Source: Bacteroidota bacterium
GTDB taxonomy: Bacteria; Bacteroidota; Bacteroidia; Bacteroidales; P3
NCBI GenBank assembly: GCA_017860275.1
Contig: JAFNAQ010000005.1
Coordinates: 95,418-159,417 of the forward strand
Direction: 5' to 3'
DNA length: 64,000 bases
The notes beneath the pieces were generated by a model. That model made no database searches. It worked only from the letters and a program-made list of their open reading frames with translations, and was not told the DNA's origin. Both the position numbers and the translations under genes were made by a program. Numbering within the stretch: the first letter of the stretch is position 1; the number at the start of each line of letters is the position of its first letter. This document shows positions 41,349-49,918 of the stretch, piece after piece.

Positions 41349-41963
41349 ATGGAATTAAGAGAAAGAATTATTAATGAGAACTTTAGGTTACTAACAACAA
41401 AGAGTGCAAAAGCGATTACTATGGATGAGCTTGCTAGCAATCTAGGCATTTCTAAACGTACACTTTATGAAAACTTCTCTGATAAGAAAACACTTTTAGA
41501 AGAATGTTTATTGAATTTTCTCAATAAGAATAAACAAGAGAGCGAAAAAATTTGGAATGAATCCGAAAATGCGATGGTTGCTTTTATTACCTATATGCAA
41601 AAAGCGAATGATTTAATGAACACTATCGGATTTGATTTAATCATGGATATAAAGAAGTACTTTCCTGATATCTTTGCGCATACTTTCGAAAAAAATATGG
41701 ATGATCACCGTACATGTACTCTTAATAGCATAAATACTGCTATCTCACAAGGCTTAATAAAAAAAAGTACAAATATTGATTTCCTTATAAATATGATTCA
41801 ACTAAATATGACATATGCAACAGGGCAAGAATACATATTACGCAATCCTAACTATACAGCAAGTTCGTTAGCTAATGCACATCTTTATATCATCCTTCGT
41901 GGTTTTGCTACTTATGAGGGTATAAAGATTTTAGATCAATATGATAATATATTTTTAAAATAA
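41349..41963 (+). CDS. TetR-family repressor of the efflux operon
   Basis: A 204-residue TetR regulator with the N-terminal helix-turn-helix 'ITMDELASNLGISKRTLYENF' (residues about 22-42; core GISKRTLYENF) and a helical ligand domain. It is the first gene of a TetR-OMF-MFP-RND cluster and probably represses that cluster and itself until a ligand, perhaps a substrate of the pump, binds. 29 bases separate it from the outer-membrane factor gene. Confidence 0.9.
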   Translation: MELRERIINENFRLLTTKSAKAITMDELASNLGISKRTLYENFSDKKTLLEECLLNFLNKNKQESEKIWNESENAMVAFITYMQKANDLMNTIGFDLIMDIKKYFPDIFAHTFEKNMDDHRTCTLNSINTAISQGLIKKSTNIDFLINMIQLNMTYATGQEYILRNPNYTASSLANAHLYIILRGFATYEGIKILDQYDNIFLK

Positions 41964-41992
41964 ATAATTGACAAAATAAAACAATAAATAAG

Positions 41993-43342
41993 ATGAATAA
42001 CAGATTTTTTAAACTATTGATTTTGGGGTTATTTCTCTGCTCAATTGAGAGCTTTGCTCAAGAATCTAAAACTTTGAAATTAGATTTAGATTTAGCTACT
42101 GCTCTAAAGATTGCTCATGATAATAATCCTACAATAAAGATTGCTGAAATTGAGATTAAGCGTCAAGACTATGCAAAAAAAGAAGCTATAGGTTCTTTGT
42201 TACCAAGCTTAAATGCTGCTGGGCAATATACAGATAACGTGATGAAGCAAGTAATGTTTATGCCAGAAAGTTTTGCCACTCTTATGGGTGGTCAAAAATA
42301 CATGGAGATGGGATATAAAAACTCTTTCTTGGCTAATGTATCTGTTCAGCTTCCTCTTGTGAACTTCACTCTTTGGCAAAATATCCAGAACAAGCAAAAC
42401 GATATGGAAATGATTATCGAAAAAGTTCGTGCATCAAAAATTGAGATGACTAAACAAGTTAAGGATGCTTATTATGCTCTTTTGCTTGGTAAAAGTTCGC
42501 TAAAGGTTATTGAGCAAAGCTTTGACAATGCCAAAGAAACCTTAAAGAATGTAGAAAACTCTTATAAACAGGGTGTTGTTTCTGAATACGATTATATTCG
42601 TGCCCAAGTAAATGTGAATAGTATTAACCCAAGCCTTATTAATGCTAAAAATGGAGTTGACTTAGCAACAATGCAGTTAAGAATGATTCTTTCTTTGCCT
42701 TCTGATATTGATCTAACTATTAAAGAGAGCCTTGAGAGCTTTACAGACAATTTAAGTTTCTTAAATACTCTGGATAAGAGAAGTATTATGAGTGATAACT
42801 CAGACCTACGAGTTTTAGACTATAACATTAGAGGTTTACAAAACCAACTAAAAATTATCAATACTCAACATCTTCCTTCTCTTACTGCTGTTGGTTCTTA
42901 TCTTTATCAAACTCAATCCGAGGATTTCAAAATTGCCGATTACACTTGGATTGGTTCTGCCTCTATTGGTCTAGCTTTAAATGTTCCAATTTTTTCAGGT
43001 ATGACAAAGGTTAATCAAGCTAAACAAGTGAAGATGGCAATCAAAGGTCTGCAAATGCAAAGAGATTATGCTAAGCAAGGTATTAGCCTTAGTGTTGAAT
43101 CTGCAATTAATTCTATTAATGCTGCAAAGGAACAACTAACGGTAAATAAAGATGCTATCAAACAAGCTCAAAGAGGATATGAAATTGCTAAGGTTCGTTA
43201 CCAAGTTGGTTCAGGGACTATACTTGAACTTAACTCTAGTGAGCTTTCTCTTACTCAAGCAAACTTAGTTTACCAACAATCCCTCTATAATTTCCTTTCA
43301 GCTCAAGCTAATTTGGAAAAAGTAATGGGTAGCGAAAAATAA
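41993..43342 (+). CDS. TolC-family outer-membrane efflux protein
   Basis: A 449-residue protein with a signal peptide (residues 1-23, ending SFAQ) and the internal duplication of TolC proteins: two long helical hairpins with 'VKDAYYALLLGKSSLKVIEQSF' (core YYALLLGKSSLKV) and 'VESAINSINAAKEQLTVNKDAI' (core INAAKEQLTV). It forms a trimeric channel for the RND pump downstream. The MFP gene follows within 30 bases. Confidence 0.92.
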   Translation: MNNRFFKLLILGLFLCSIESFAQESKTLKLDLDLATALKIAHDNNPTIKIAEIEIKRQDYAKKEAIGSLLPSLNAAGQYTDNVMKQVMFMPESFATLMGGQKYMEMGYKNSFLANVSVQLPLVNFTLWQNIQNKQNDMEMIIEKVRASKIEMTKQVKDAYYALLLGKSSLKVIEQSFDNAKETLKNVENSYKQGVVSEYDYIRAQVNVNSINPSLINAKNGVDLATMQLRMILSLPSDIDLTIKESLESFTDNLSFLNTLDKRSIMSDNSDLRVLDYNIRGLQNQLKIINTQHLPSLTAVGSYLYQTQSEDFKIADYTWIGSASIGLALNVPIFSGMTKVNQAKQVKMAIKGLQMQRDYAKQGISLSVESAINSINAAKEQLTVNKDAIKQAQRGYEIAKVRYQVGSGTILELNSSELSLTQANLVYQQSLYNFLSAQANLEKVMGSEK

Positions 43343-43372
43343 TTTATAATGAAATATATAAAAGAAATAAAC

Positions 43373-44380
43373 ATGAAAAAGATTTTGTATTTAATGTTGA
43401 TTGCAGGTGTATTATTTACTGCTTGCTCAAAGTCAGAAAAAAAAGATGACACAAAGAAAGACGAGGTTGTTAAGGTCAAGATTGAACCTGCCTCAACACA
43501 AGAAGTTGAACAAATATATGATTTTACCTCAACTGTCGATGCTGCGGTAAAGAACTTCATTACTTCTGCAGGTGGTACTCGTATTGAAAAAATATGGGTT
43601 GAAGTTGGTCAAAGAGTTTCCAAAGGACAGAAGCTTGTTACAATGGAAAATACAAACCTTGCTACTGCAAAGGTTCAACTTATGAATGCTAAGAACGATG
43701 TTGATAGAATGGAAGCTCTATTTAATAGTGGTGGTTGTTCTAAACAACAACTAGATCAAATAAAGACTCAATATGATGTTGCTAAAAGAAATATCCAAAA
43801 TCTTGAGAGTAATATTAACCTTACCTCTCCTATCTCTGGTATTATTACTATGAGAAACTTCGATAATGGAGATGTTTCTGGAGGACAACCTATTCTTCAA
43901 GTTATGCAAATATCTCCTGTAAAACTTAAATTCAATATTAACGAAGCACTATATAGCAAGATAAAGATTAATTTGGGAGTGAAGGCAAAGATAGAAGTAT
44001 TTGAAGGAGAAGAATTCGCAGGAAAGATTAGCTTAATTGCTCCTACTATCGACCCATCTACACGTACTTTTATGGTTGAGGCTTCATTTACTAATGCAAA
44101 TCAAAAACTTCGTCCAGGGATGTTTGGTAGAGTAGAATTAAACCTTGGAAAAGCAAATAAGGTTGTTGTTTCAGATAAAGCTGTTATCAAGCAATCAGGT
44201 TCAAATGATAAATATGTATTTATTGAAAAAGATGGAGTTGTTGAAAATCGTAAGGTTGAATTGGGAAGAAGAATGAAAGACAAATATGAAATTCTAAGTG
44301 GTATTGAAAATGGAGAAAATGTTGTCGTTAGTGGACAATCAAGATTAGTAAGTGGTTCTAAAGTTGTTATTGTAAAATAA
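43373..44380 (+). CDS. RND efflux periplasmic adaptor (MFP)
   Basis: A 335-residue lipoprotein adaptor. The signal peptide ends in a lipobox with Cys18 (LFTAC). The body has the biotinyl-lipoyl-like halves around a coiled-coil hairpin ('GQRVSKGQKLVTMENTNLATA' core VSKGQKLVTMENTNLA), a beta-barrel and the membrane-proximal domain ('TFMVEASFTNANQKLRPGMFG' core KLRPGMFG). It bridges pump and channel. The Met at 43349 is also possible, but 43373 yields the proper lipoprotein signal. The RND gene follows after 7 bases. Confidence 0.92.
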   Translation: MKKILYLMLIAGVLFTACSKSEKKDDTKKDEVVKVKIEPASTQEVEQIYDFTSTVDAAVKNFITSAGGTRIEKIWVEVGQRVSKGQKLVTMENTNLATAKVQLMNAKNDVDRMEALFNSGGCSKQQLDQIKTQYDVAKRNIQNLESNINLTSPISGIITMRNFDNGDVSGGQPILQVMQISPVKLKFNINEALYSKIKINLGVKAKIEVFEGEEFAGKISLIAPTIDPSTRTFMVEASFTNANQKLRPGMFGRVELNLGKANKVVVSDKAVIKQSGSNDKYVFIEKDGVVENRKVELGRRMKDKYEILSGIENGENVVVSGQSRLVSGSKVVIVK

Positions 44381-44387
44381 TTTTGAA

Positions 44388-47300
44388 ATGAAAATATACG
44401 AATCGTCTGTTAAAAAACCCATTACAACGGCACTGATATTTGTTGCCATAATTGTACTTGGTTTATTTTCTTTTAGCAAGCTGAGCGTTGATATGTTGCC
44501 TGAGATTGAGATGAATCAAGCTATGGTAATTGTAAACTACCCTGGAGCTTCTGCTGAAGATGTGGAAAATAATGTAACTAAAATACTAGAAAGTGCTCTT
44601 AGTACTGTTTCCGATTTAAAGGAAGTACGTTCTACTTCTAAGGACAATACTTCGGTTATAACCCTTGAGTTTAATTGGGGGGTTGACCTAGATGAGAAGA
44701 GTAATGATATGCGAGACAAGATTGAGCTTGTAAAACAAGCACTTCCTGCTGGTTGCTCAACTCCGATGATTTTGAAGTTCTCTACCGATATGATGCCTGT
44801 TATGTATATATCTGCAACTTCAAAAGAAAGCACAAATAATCTATACAAACTTCTTGAGGATGGAGTGGCAAACCCACTAAATCGTATCAATGGAGTTGGT
44901 ACAGTTTCTATCTCTGGTGCTCCAAAGAGAGAAATTAGTGTAAATGTTGATCCAAACAAACTAGAGGCATATAATCTTACAATAGAACAAATTGGTCAAA
45001 AGATTGGTGCAGAAAATATTAATACTCCTGGAGGTAGTTTCGATATTGGTTCCGAAACATACGCTCTTAGAATTGAAGGAGAAATCAAGGAAAGTGAAAA
45101 ACTAAAAGAGGTTATTGTATCAAATATTGGAGGAAAGACTGTATATTTAAAGGATGTTGCTTCAGTTAGTGACACCATAGAAGAAAGAGCTCAAGAAACA
45201 TATATCAATGGTCAGAGAGGCGCATTGATTGTTATCCAAAAACAATCAGGAGCAAACAGTGTTGAGATTGTAAATCAGATTAGAGAAAAACTTCCAGAGC
45301 TTCAAAAGAACCTACCTAATGATGTGAAGACAACCGAGATAATGAACACAACAGATAGCATCTTGAACTCAATAAGTTCTTTGACCGAAACTGTTATCTT
45401 GGCTATATTCTTCGTGATTATTGTAGTGCTATTCTTCCTTGGACAATGGAGAGCTACAATGATTGTCATTATAACCATCCCTGTCTCTCTTATAGCTGCA
45501 TTTATTTACCTGTTTATATCCGGAAATACCATAAACGTTATCTCCCTTTCTGCGATATCCATTGCTATTGGTCTTGTGGTAGATGACGCAATAGTTGTAC
45601 TTGAAAATATTACCACCCATATAGAAAGAGGTTCTCGTCCAAGAGAAGCTGCTATATATGGAACTAATGAGGTAGGTGTTGCAGTTATTGCTACAACGCT
45701 AACAATCTTAGCTGTATTCTTCCCATTCACAATGATGACTGGTATGGCAGGTATAATGTTCAAACAACTTGGTTGGATGATATGTATTGTTATCACAGTT
45801 TCTATGGTTTGTGCTTTAACTCTAACTCCTATGTTATGCTCTACCTTGCTAAAGAGAAAGCATAACTATGTGACCAAAACTGATAAACTTTATGCCCCAA
45901 TTGCTAATGGCTTAGACAAAATGGATAACTTCTACGAGAGAACTCTTTCATGGGCAGTAAGAAGAAAGTGGCTTACTATTGGAATGGGTGTGGCTATCTT
46001 TATTGGTTCAATATTTATCGCTACAAACATTGGCTCTGAGTTTATACCTCAAACCGATAATGGTCAAATTACTGGTACTGTTGAATTGCCCGTTGGCGCT
46101 AATGTAGACCGTACTCGTGAGATTGCTAAACGTTTAGATGCTAAGATAAAGAAAGACTACCCTGAGATTGAATACTCTACATTTACAATTGGTGCTCCTA
46201 GCGACGACAACGACAACGCTTGGGCTGCATTCCAAACAAGTGGCTCTAATATCCTATCTGCTCATATCAGACTTACAGACTATAAGGAAAGAGATAGATC
46301 AATCTACGATATTTCTGAGCTTATCCGTAAAGAGCTTGACTCCTACCCCGAGGTGAGCAAATATAAGATAACTCCTGGAGGTCAAGGAGGAGGTATGACT
46401 GGAGGTGCTGCCGTTGAGGTTGAAATCCTAGGTTATGACTTTGCGGAAACAGAAAGGATAGCCAAAGAGATAAAGACTAAGATGGAGAAGATAAAAGGTT
46501 TCCGTGACGTTACCATCTCTCGTGAACAGTACAAACCTCAATTTAGAGTAGACTTCGATAGGGATAAACTAGCCCTAAATAATCTAAACGTAGCTACAGC
46601 TTCTCAATACGTTCGTAACAGAATGAACGGTATGACAGCCTCTTTATTTAGAGAAGACGGAGAAGAATACAAAATAAAGGTTCGTTACGATAAGGCAAAC
46701 CGCCAAAGTATCGAGGACATAGAGAATATTATGATTGTTAACCCACTTGGTAAATCGGTACGACTATCCGAAGTGGCTAAGGTTAATGAAAACTTCGCTC
46801 CACCTCAAATCGAACGCCAAAACCGTGAACGTGTTGTAAAGGTCTCTTCGTCTCTTTATGGAGAAACCCTCGACAAGGCTGCTGGAAACCTACAAAAGGA
46901 AATAGACAAGATGGATGTTCCGTTGAATATTGGAATCCAGATTGGTGGAACAATAGTTGACCAACAAGAATCCTTTGGAGAAATGGCTACACTGCTATTA
47001 CTTATCTTGATGTTGGTATATATCGTAATGGCGGCTCAATTCGAGTCCCTTACCTACCCATTCATCATCATGATTTCTATACCTTTCGCATTCACAGGGA
47101 TGTTCCTTGCACTGTTTATGAGTGGAATTACGCTTAATATGATGAGTGCTATCGGTGGTATCATGCTAGTTGGTATCGTTGTAAAGAACGGTATCGTGCT
47201 AGTGGACTACATCAACCTTAACCGTGAAAGAGGTATGAAGATTATACCTGCCGTTGTCTCTGGAGGTAAGTCTCGTCTAAGACCAGTACTTATGACTACA

Positions 47301-47519
47301 GCAACAACAGTATTAGGTATGATACCAATGGCATTAGGTATAGGAGAAGGCTCAGAGCTTTGGCAACCAATGGGTGTAGCTATCGTTGGAGGACTAACAG
47401 TCTCAACCCTAGTAACACTGATTATCATCCCAACATTCTACGTTATCTTCGCATACCGTCAAGAAAAGAGGATAAAGAGAAAGAAAGAACGTGAATTCGC
47501 AGAAAGTCAAAGGGTATAA
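44388..47519 (+). CDS. RND efflux pump inner-membrane subunit (AcrB/HAE1 family)
   Basis: A 1043-residue RND permease with 12 predicted membrane helices and two large periplasmic loops. Typical motifs: 'NYPGASAEDVENNVTKILE' near residue 50, 'AISIAIGLVVDDAIVVLENI' with the proton-relay Asp pair in TM4, 'GGIMLVGIVVKNGIVLVDY' in TM10-11, and 'RLRPVLMTTATTVLGMIPMAL'. It exports drugs, bile salts or other amphiphiles by proton antiport. It is the third structural gene of the tripartite pump; a small PG0541-like gene follows after a REP-like hairpin. Confidence 0.94.
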   Translation: MKIYESSVKKPITTALIFVAIIVLGLFSFSKLSVDMLPEIEMNQAMVIVNYPGASAEDVENNVTKILESALSTVSDLKEVRSTSKDNTSVITLEFNWGVDLDEKSNDMRDKIELVKQALPAGCSTPMILKFSTDMMPVMYISATSKESTNNLYKLLEDGVANPLNRINGVGTVSISGAPKREISVNVDPNKLEAYNLTIEQIGQKIGAENINTPGGSFDIGSETYALRIEGEIKESEKLKEVIVSNIGGKTVYLKDVASVSDTIEERAQETYINGQRGALIVIQKQSGANSVEIVNQIREKLPELQKNLPNDVKTTEIMNTTDSILNSISSLTETVILAIFFVIIVVLFFLGQWRATMIVIITIPVSLIAAFIYLFISGNTINVISLSAISIAIGLVVDDAIVVLENITTHIERGSRPREAAIYGTNEVGVAVIATTLTILAVFFPFTMMTGMAGIMFKQLGWMICIVITVSMVCALTLTPMLCSTLLKRKHNYVTKTDKLYAPIANGLDKMDNFYERTLSWAVRRKWLTIGMGVAIFIGSIFIATNIGSEFIPQTDNGQITGTVELPVGANVDRTREIAKRLDAKIKKDYPEIEYSTFTIGAPSDDNDNAWAAFQTSGSNILSAHIRLTDYKERDRSIYDISELIRKELDSYPEVSKYKITPGGQGGGMTGGAAVEVEILGYDFAETERIAKEIKTKMEKIKGFRDVTISREQYKPQFRVDFDRDKLALNNLNVATASQYVRNRMNGMTASLFREDGEEYKIKVRYDKANRQSIEDIENIMIVNPLGKSVRLSEVAKVNENFAPPQIERQNRERVVKVSSSLYGETLDKAAGNLQKEIDKMDVPLNIGIQIGGTIVDQQESFGEMATLLLLILMLVYIVMAAQFESLTYPFIIMISIPFAFTGMFLALFMSGITLNMMSAIGGIMLVGIVVKNGIVLVDYINLNRERGMKIIPAVVSGGKSRLRPVLMTTATTVLGMIPMALGIGEGSELWQPMGVAIVGGLTVSTLVTLIIIPTFYVIFAYRQEKRIKRKKEREFAESQRV

Positions 47520-47523
47520 AAAT

Positions 47524-47591
47524 GTAGGGGCAGACCTATGTGTCTGCCCATTTATATAAATGTATTGATTAGCAGACCTATGTGTCTGTCC
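47524..47591 (+). repeat. pair of GTAG/GCAGAC hairpin repeats after the RND gene
   Basis: GTAG at 47524-47527 precedes a hairpin GGGCAGAC (47528-47535) / GTCTGCCC (47542-47549) with a 6-base loop. A second, weaker copy (CAGAC/GTCTG around the same loop CTATGT) lies 42 bases on, at 47572-47591, without the GTAG foot. The first shares its GTAGGGGC start with the REPs in the RAYT gene but has different arms. Confidence 0.8.
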
Positions 47592-47644
47592 TTCAATACA
47601 AATGAATGAAATAGAAAAATTCGTGGACTTAAATAAAATAAAAT

Positions 47645-47935
47645 ATGAAAGCAGCATTTATATCATATAATCAAACTCACGTCGAGGATATTGAAGAAAT
47701 CCTTAACCAGTTGGGAATCCGTGGGTTTACACGTTGGCTGGATACTCAAGGCAGGGGAACGGCAGATGGCGAGCCTCACTATGGCACTCACGCATGGCCT
47801 GCTAAGAATATGGCGACTTTGGCAATTGTTGATGAGAATATTGCCCCAATCCTTAAGAAGCGTATTCAGGCTCTTGACAGGGAGCAACCTAGTCATGGTC
47901 TTAGGATATTTTTCTGGGAGACCTGCGATGTTTAG
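47645..47935 (+). CDS. PG0541-like PII-fold transporter-associated protein
   Basis: A 96-residue protein that begins MKAAFISYNQTHVEDIEEIL and has 'GFTRWLDTQGRGTADGEPHYG' (core LDTQGRGTADGEPHYG) and 'NMATLAIVDEN'. It matches the small companion that follows RND efflux genes in Porphyromonas and related genera, named after P. gingivalis PG0541. The fold is expected to be PII-like (ferredoxin-like). A regulatory role on the pump is inferred from context. G/C content is visibly higher than in the RND gene. Confidence 0.72.
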   Translation: MKAAFISYNQTHVEDIEEILNQLGIRGFTRWLDTQGRGTADGEPHYGTHAWPAKNMATLAIVDENIAPILKKRIQALDREQPSHGLRIFFWETCDV

Positions 47936-47960
47936 TTTTAAAGATTAAAATAGAAAAGAA

Positions 47961-47990
47961 ATAGGGAGCTGCGTCACGCCGGCTCCCTAT
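47961..47990 (+). repeat. 9-bp hairpin with inner stem
   Basis: ATAGGGAGC (47961-47969) pairs with GCTCCCTAT (47982-47990); inside, GCG and CGC can add three pairs. No T-tract follows. It is 25 bases after the PG0541-like stop. Confidence 0.75.
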
Positions 47991-48136
47991 CTACCAAACA
48001 AAAAAACTAAAACTAAAAAACTATGAAGAAATCACAATCTCTTCTAATTCGATTGTGTTTGCATAGTAAACAGCGTGAGAATAAAAATGTTCAAAAACAA
48101 TTCGTTCAAACGTCACTTTTAACATTTTTCACTACT

Positions 48137-48163
48137 GGGAGGAACAATATTCCTCCCTTTTTT
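48137..48163 (+). terminator. rho-independent terminator before the yqaA promoter
   Basis: GGGAGGAA (48137-48144) pairs with TTCCTCCC (48150-48157), 5-base loop, followed by six T (48158-48163). It ends the efflux-operon or an unannotated leader transcript 28 bases before the yqaA -33 box. Confidence 0.88.
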
Positions 48164-48191
48164 CGTATTGACGAGGTAGTTAGAATGGGGT

Positions 48192-48221
48192 TTGAGGTTT
48201 GTGTAAAAAAGTGTAACTTTG
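48192..48221 (+). promoter_or_regulatory. yqaA promoter, predicted leaderless
   Basis: TTG (48192-48194) and TAACTTTG (48214-48221) are 19 bases apart, a full match. The ATG at 48226 begins after only four bases, so the predicted start site coincides with the start codon. Confidence 0.82.
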
Positions 48222-48225
48222 CAGC

Positions 48226-48657
48226 ATGTTTGTACAACTTGGCTATTGGGGACTTTTGCTCTCGAGTTTTCTTAGTTCTACCGTTATCCCACTTAGTTCG
48301 GAGGTGGCACTTGTTGCCCTGCTTGCCATGGGACTGGACCCTGTTTTGTGTGTCTTGACTGCAACTGTGGGTAATTCTCTGGGGGGTATGACCTCTTACG
48401 GGCTGGGCTATCTGGGAAAATGGGAGTGGATTGAGATGTTTTTCAAGACTCCTAAGCATAAGGTGGAGAGGTTTCAGCATAGGATAGGTCGCTATGGGGC
48501 TATGGCTGGGCTATTTGCTTGGCTGCCGATTGTGGGGGATTTGATTGCTCTGGGACTTGGTTTTATGAAGTTAAATCCTTGGTTGTCTTGCCTTTATATG
48601 TTCGTGGGTAGGCTTGTTCGTTTTTCGGTGGTTGGGGGGCTTATGCAGTTGTTTTAA
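48226..48657 (+). CDS. YqaA-family (VTT/DedA-like) membrane protein
   Basis: A 143-residue membrane protein of the VTT (DedA-like) fold, same length as E. coli YqaA. It shows 'STVIPLSSEVALVALLAMG' (first membrane re-entrant motif), 'ATVGNSLGGMTSYGLGYLGKW' (core GNSLGGMTSYGLGYLG) and 'LIALGLGFMKLNPW'. DedA-type proteins flip polyprenyl-phosphate or phospholipids; YqaA itself is not well characterised. Codons are richer in G than those of the surrounding genes. The start is fixed by the promoter immediately upstream. Confidence 0.85.
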   Translation: MFVQLGYWGLLLSSFLSSTVIPLSSEVALVALLAMGLDPVLCVLTATVGNSLGGMTSYGLGYLGKWEWIEMFFKTPKHKVERFQHRIGRYGAMAGLFAWLPIVGDLIALGLGFMKLNPWLSCLYMFVGRLVRFSVVGGLMQLF

Positions 48658-48663
48658 TTTTGC

Positions 48664-48671
48664 TATCTTTG
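48664..48671 (+). promoter_or_regulatory. -7 box of the coiled-coil protein gene
   Basis: TATCTTTG, 24 bases before the ATG at 48695 and just after the yqaA stop. It supports 48695 as start rather than the longer frame that begins inside yqaA. Confidence 0.5.
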
Positions 48672-48694
48672 CAACTCTGAATTTAAAACAACTT

Positions 48695-49900
48695 ATGAAA
48701 CGCAAAAATTTTGTACTTGTCTTTTTATTTATCCTCACTGCCTCAACGGCTGTTTCTCAGACGGATAGTCTCGAAAACCCTTGTAAGGGCATTGAAATCG
48801 AGAAAAAAATACTCCTTTCTCAGAAGGATAGCCTTGTAACTAAGGTCGAAAACCTCAATTATCTTTACGAAACAACTGGATTTGAACTCACTAATTGCAG
48901 AAAGAGTTACCATTTAGATTCCCTTGCTTGGATTAGAAAGCATGGGGAGATGGAGGACTACACATTTTCTCTAAAGAAGATTAATGATACCCTTACCAAG
49001 CTCAATGAGGAGTTTCGCAAGCAGCTAAACGATAAGAATTTACTCCTTGAGGAGAAGATTAAGATTCTGCAACAGAAGGAAATACTCTTTGCCGAGAAGG
49101 AGCAGCTCTACAAGGATGCCATTAATAGTTCAACCCTTGACAAGACGAAGGTGGAAGGTTTGGTTGAGGCGAAGAATGCAAAGATTTCGGGCAAGGAGAA
49201 GGAGATTGAGCTGCTTCAGAAGAGCATCAACGACAAAGAGAGTTCTATCAATCTTAAAGACCAGACTCTTAACAAGGTAAGCCATGAGAAGGACATGTAT
49301 TACAAGATGGCCGACACCCTTCGCACAAAGCTTGTGGAGGCAGAGAAGGAGCTTCTGAAGATAAACGAGGAGCTTAAGTACACACGCCAAAGGGCTATAG
49401 ATGCAGAGACGAAGATTGCCGCTGCAACCAATCGCAAGAAGAAGGTAAGAGTTATACAAGGCATTGCCATGCGTTACCCAACCCCTGCGTGGGACATCTC
49501 GCCAAGGGCAAACAACAGCGGTGGATACGACTACGTTATCTACAACAAGAACTCCTCTGTGGTTGAGTTTGACTTTATTACAGGAGCATCGGTTATGCTT
49601 TACGATTTGACGAAAGAGGGTTCGAAGTTTGACCAAGATATTTCTGTCTATGTAGGATTTGGGGGTGCTAACCTGTTCAAGAATTTCTACATAGGTCCCT
49701 CCTATCGCTTCCTCGACTTCTTTCATCTAACAGCAGGTGTGAATGTGGCTGAGTATTCTGTTTTGGCAGAGAAATTCAATAAAGAGGGAGATGCCTTAGC
49801 TCCAGGTTGGTCTATAAAGACTACGAATGAGTGGAAGATTACTCCCTTTGTGTCTCTTTCTCTTGACTTGGATTTTCTGTCCTACATGGGTAAAAAATAA
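48695..49900 (+). CDS. secreted coiled-coil protein with beta-rich C-terminal domain, unknown
   Basis: A 401-residue protein. Residues 1-21 form a signal peptide (ending TAVSQ). Residues about 30-240 are a long coiled coil with heptad Leu and many Lys/Glu. The last 150 residues are beta-rich with Gly and aromatics, starting 'YPTPAWDISPRANNSGGYDYV' (core PTPAWDISPRANNSGG) and ending in a barrel-like 'SLDLDFLSYMGKK'. A periplasmic or outer-membrane position is inferred. I do not recognise the family. Codon use is GC-rich compared with flanking genes. Confidence 0.72.
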   Translation: MKRKNFVLVFLFILTASTAVSQTDSLENPCKGIEIEKKILLSQKDSLVTKVENLNYLYETTGFELTNCRKSYHLDSLAWIRKHGEMEDYTFSLKKINDTLTKLNEEFRKQLNDKNLLLEEKIKILQQKEILFAEKEQLYKDAINSSTLDKTKVEGLVEAKNAKISGKEKEIELLQKSINDKESSINLKDQTLNKVSHEKDMYYKMADTLRTKLVEAEKELLKINEELKYTRQRAIDAETKIAAATNRKKKVRVIQGIAMRYPTPAWDISPRANNSGGYDYVIYNKNSSVVEFDFITGASVMLYDLTKEGSKFDQDISVYVGFGGANLFKNFYIGPSYRFLDFFHLTAGVNVAEYSVLAEKFNKEGDALAPGWSIKTTNEWKITPFVSLSLDLDFLSYMGKK

Positions 49901-49918
49901 TACAACCAAAATAAATAT

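Noticed and set aside
48023..48358. 111-codon plus-strand frame before and across yqaA
   Set aside because: It runs through a strong terminator hairpin and then overlaps yqaA in another frame; yqaA has its own promoter and start.
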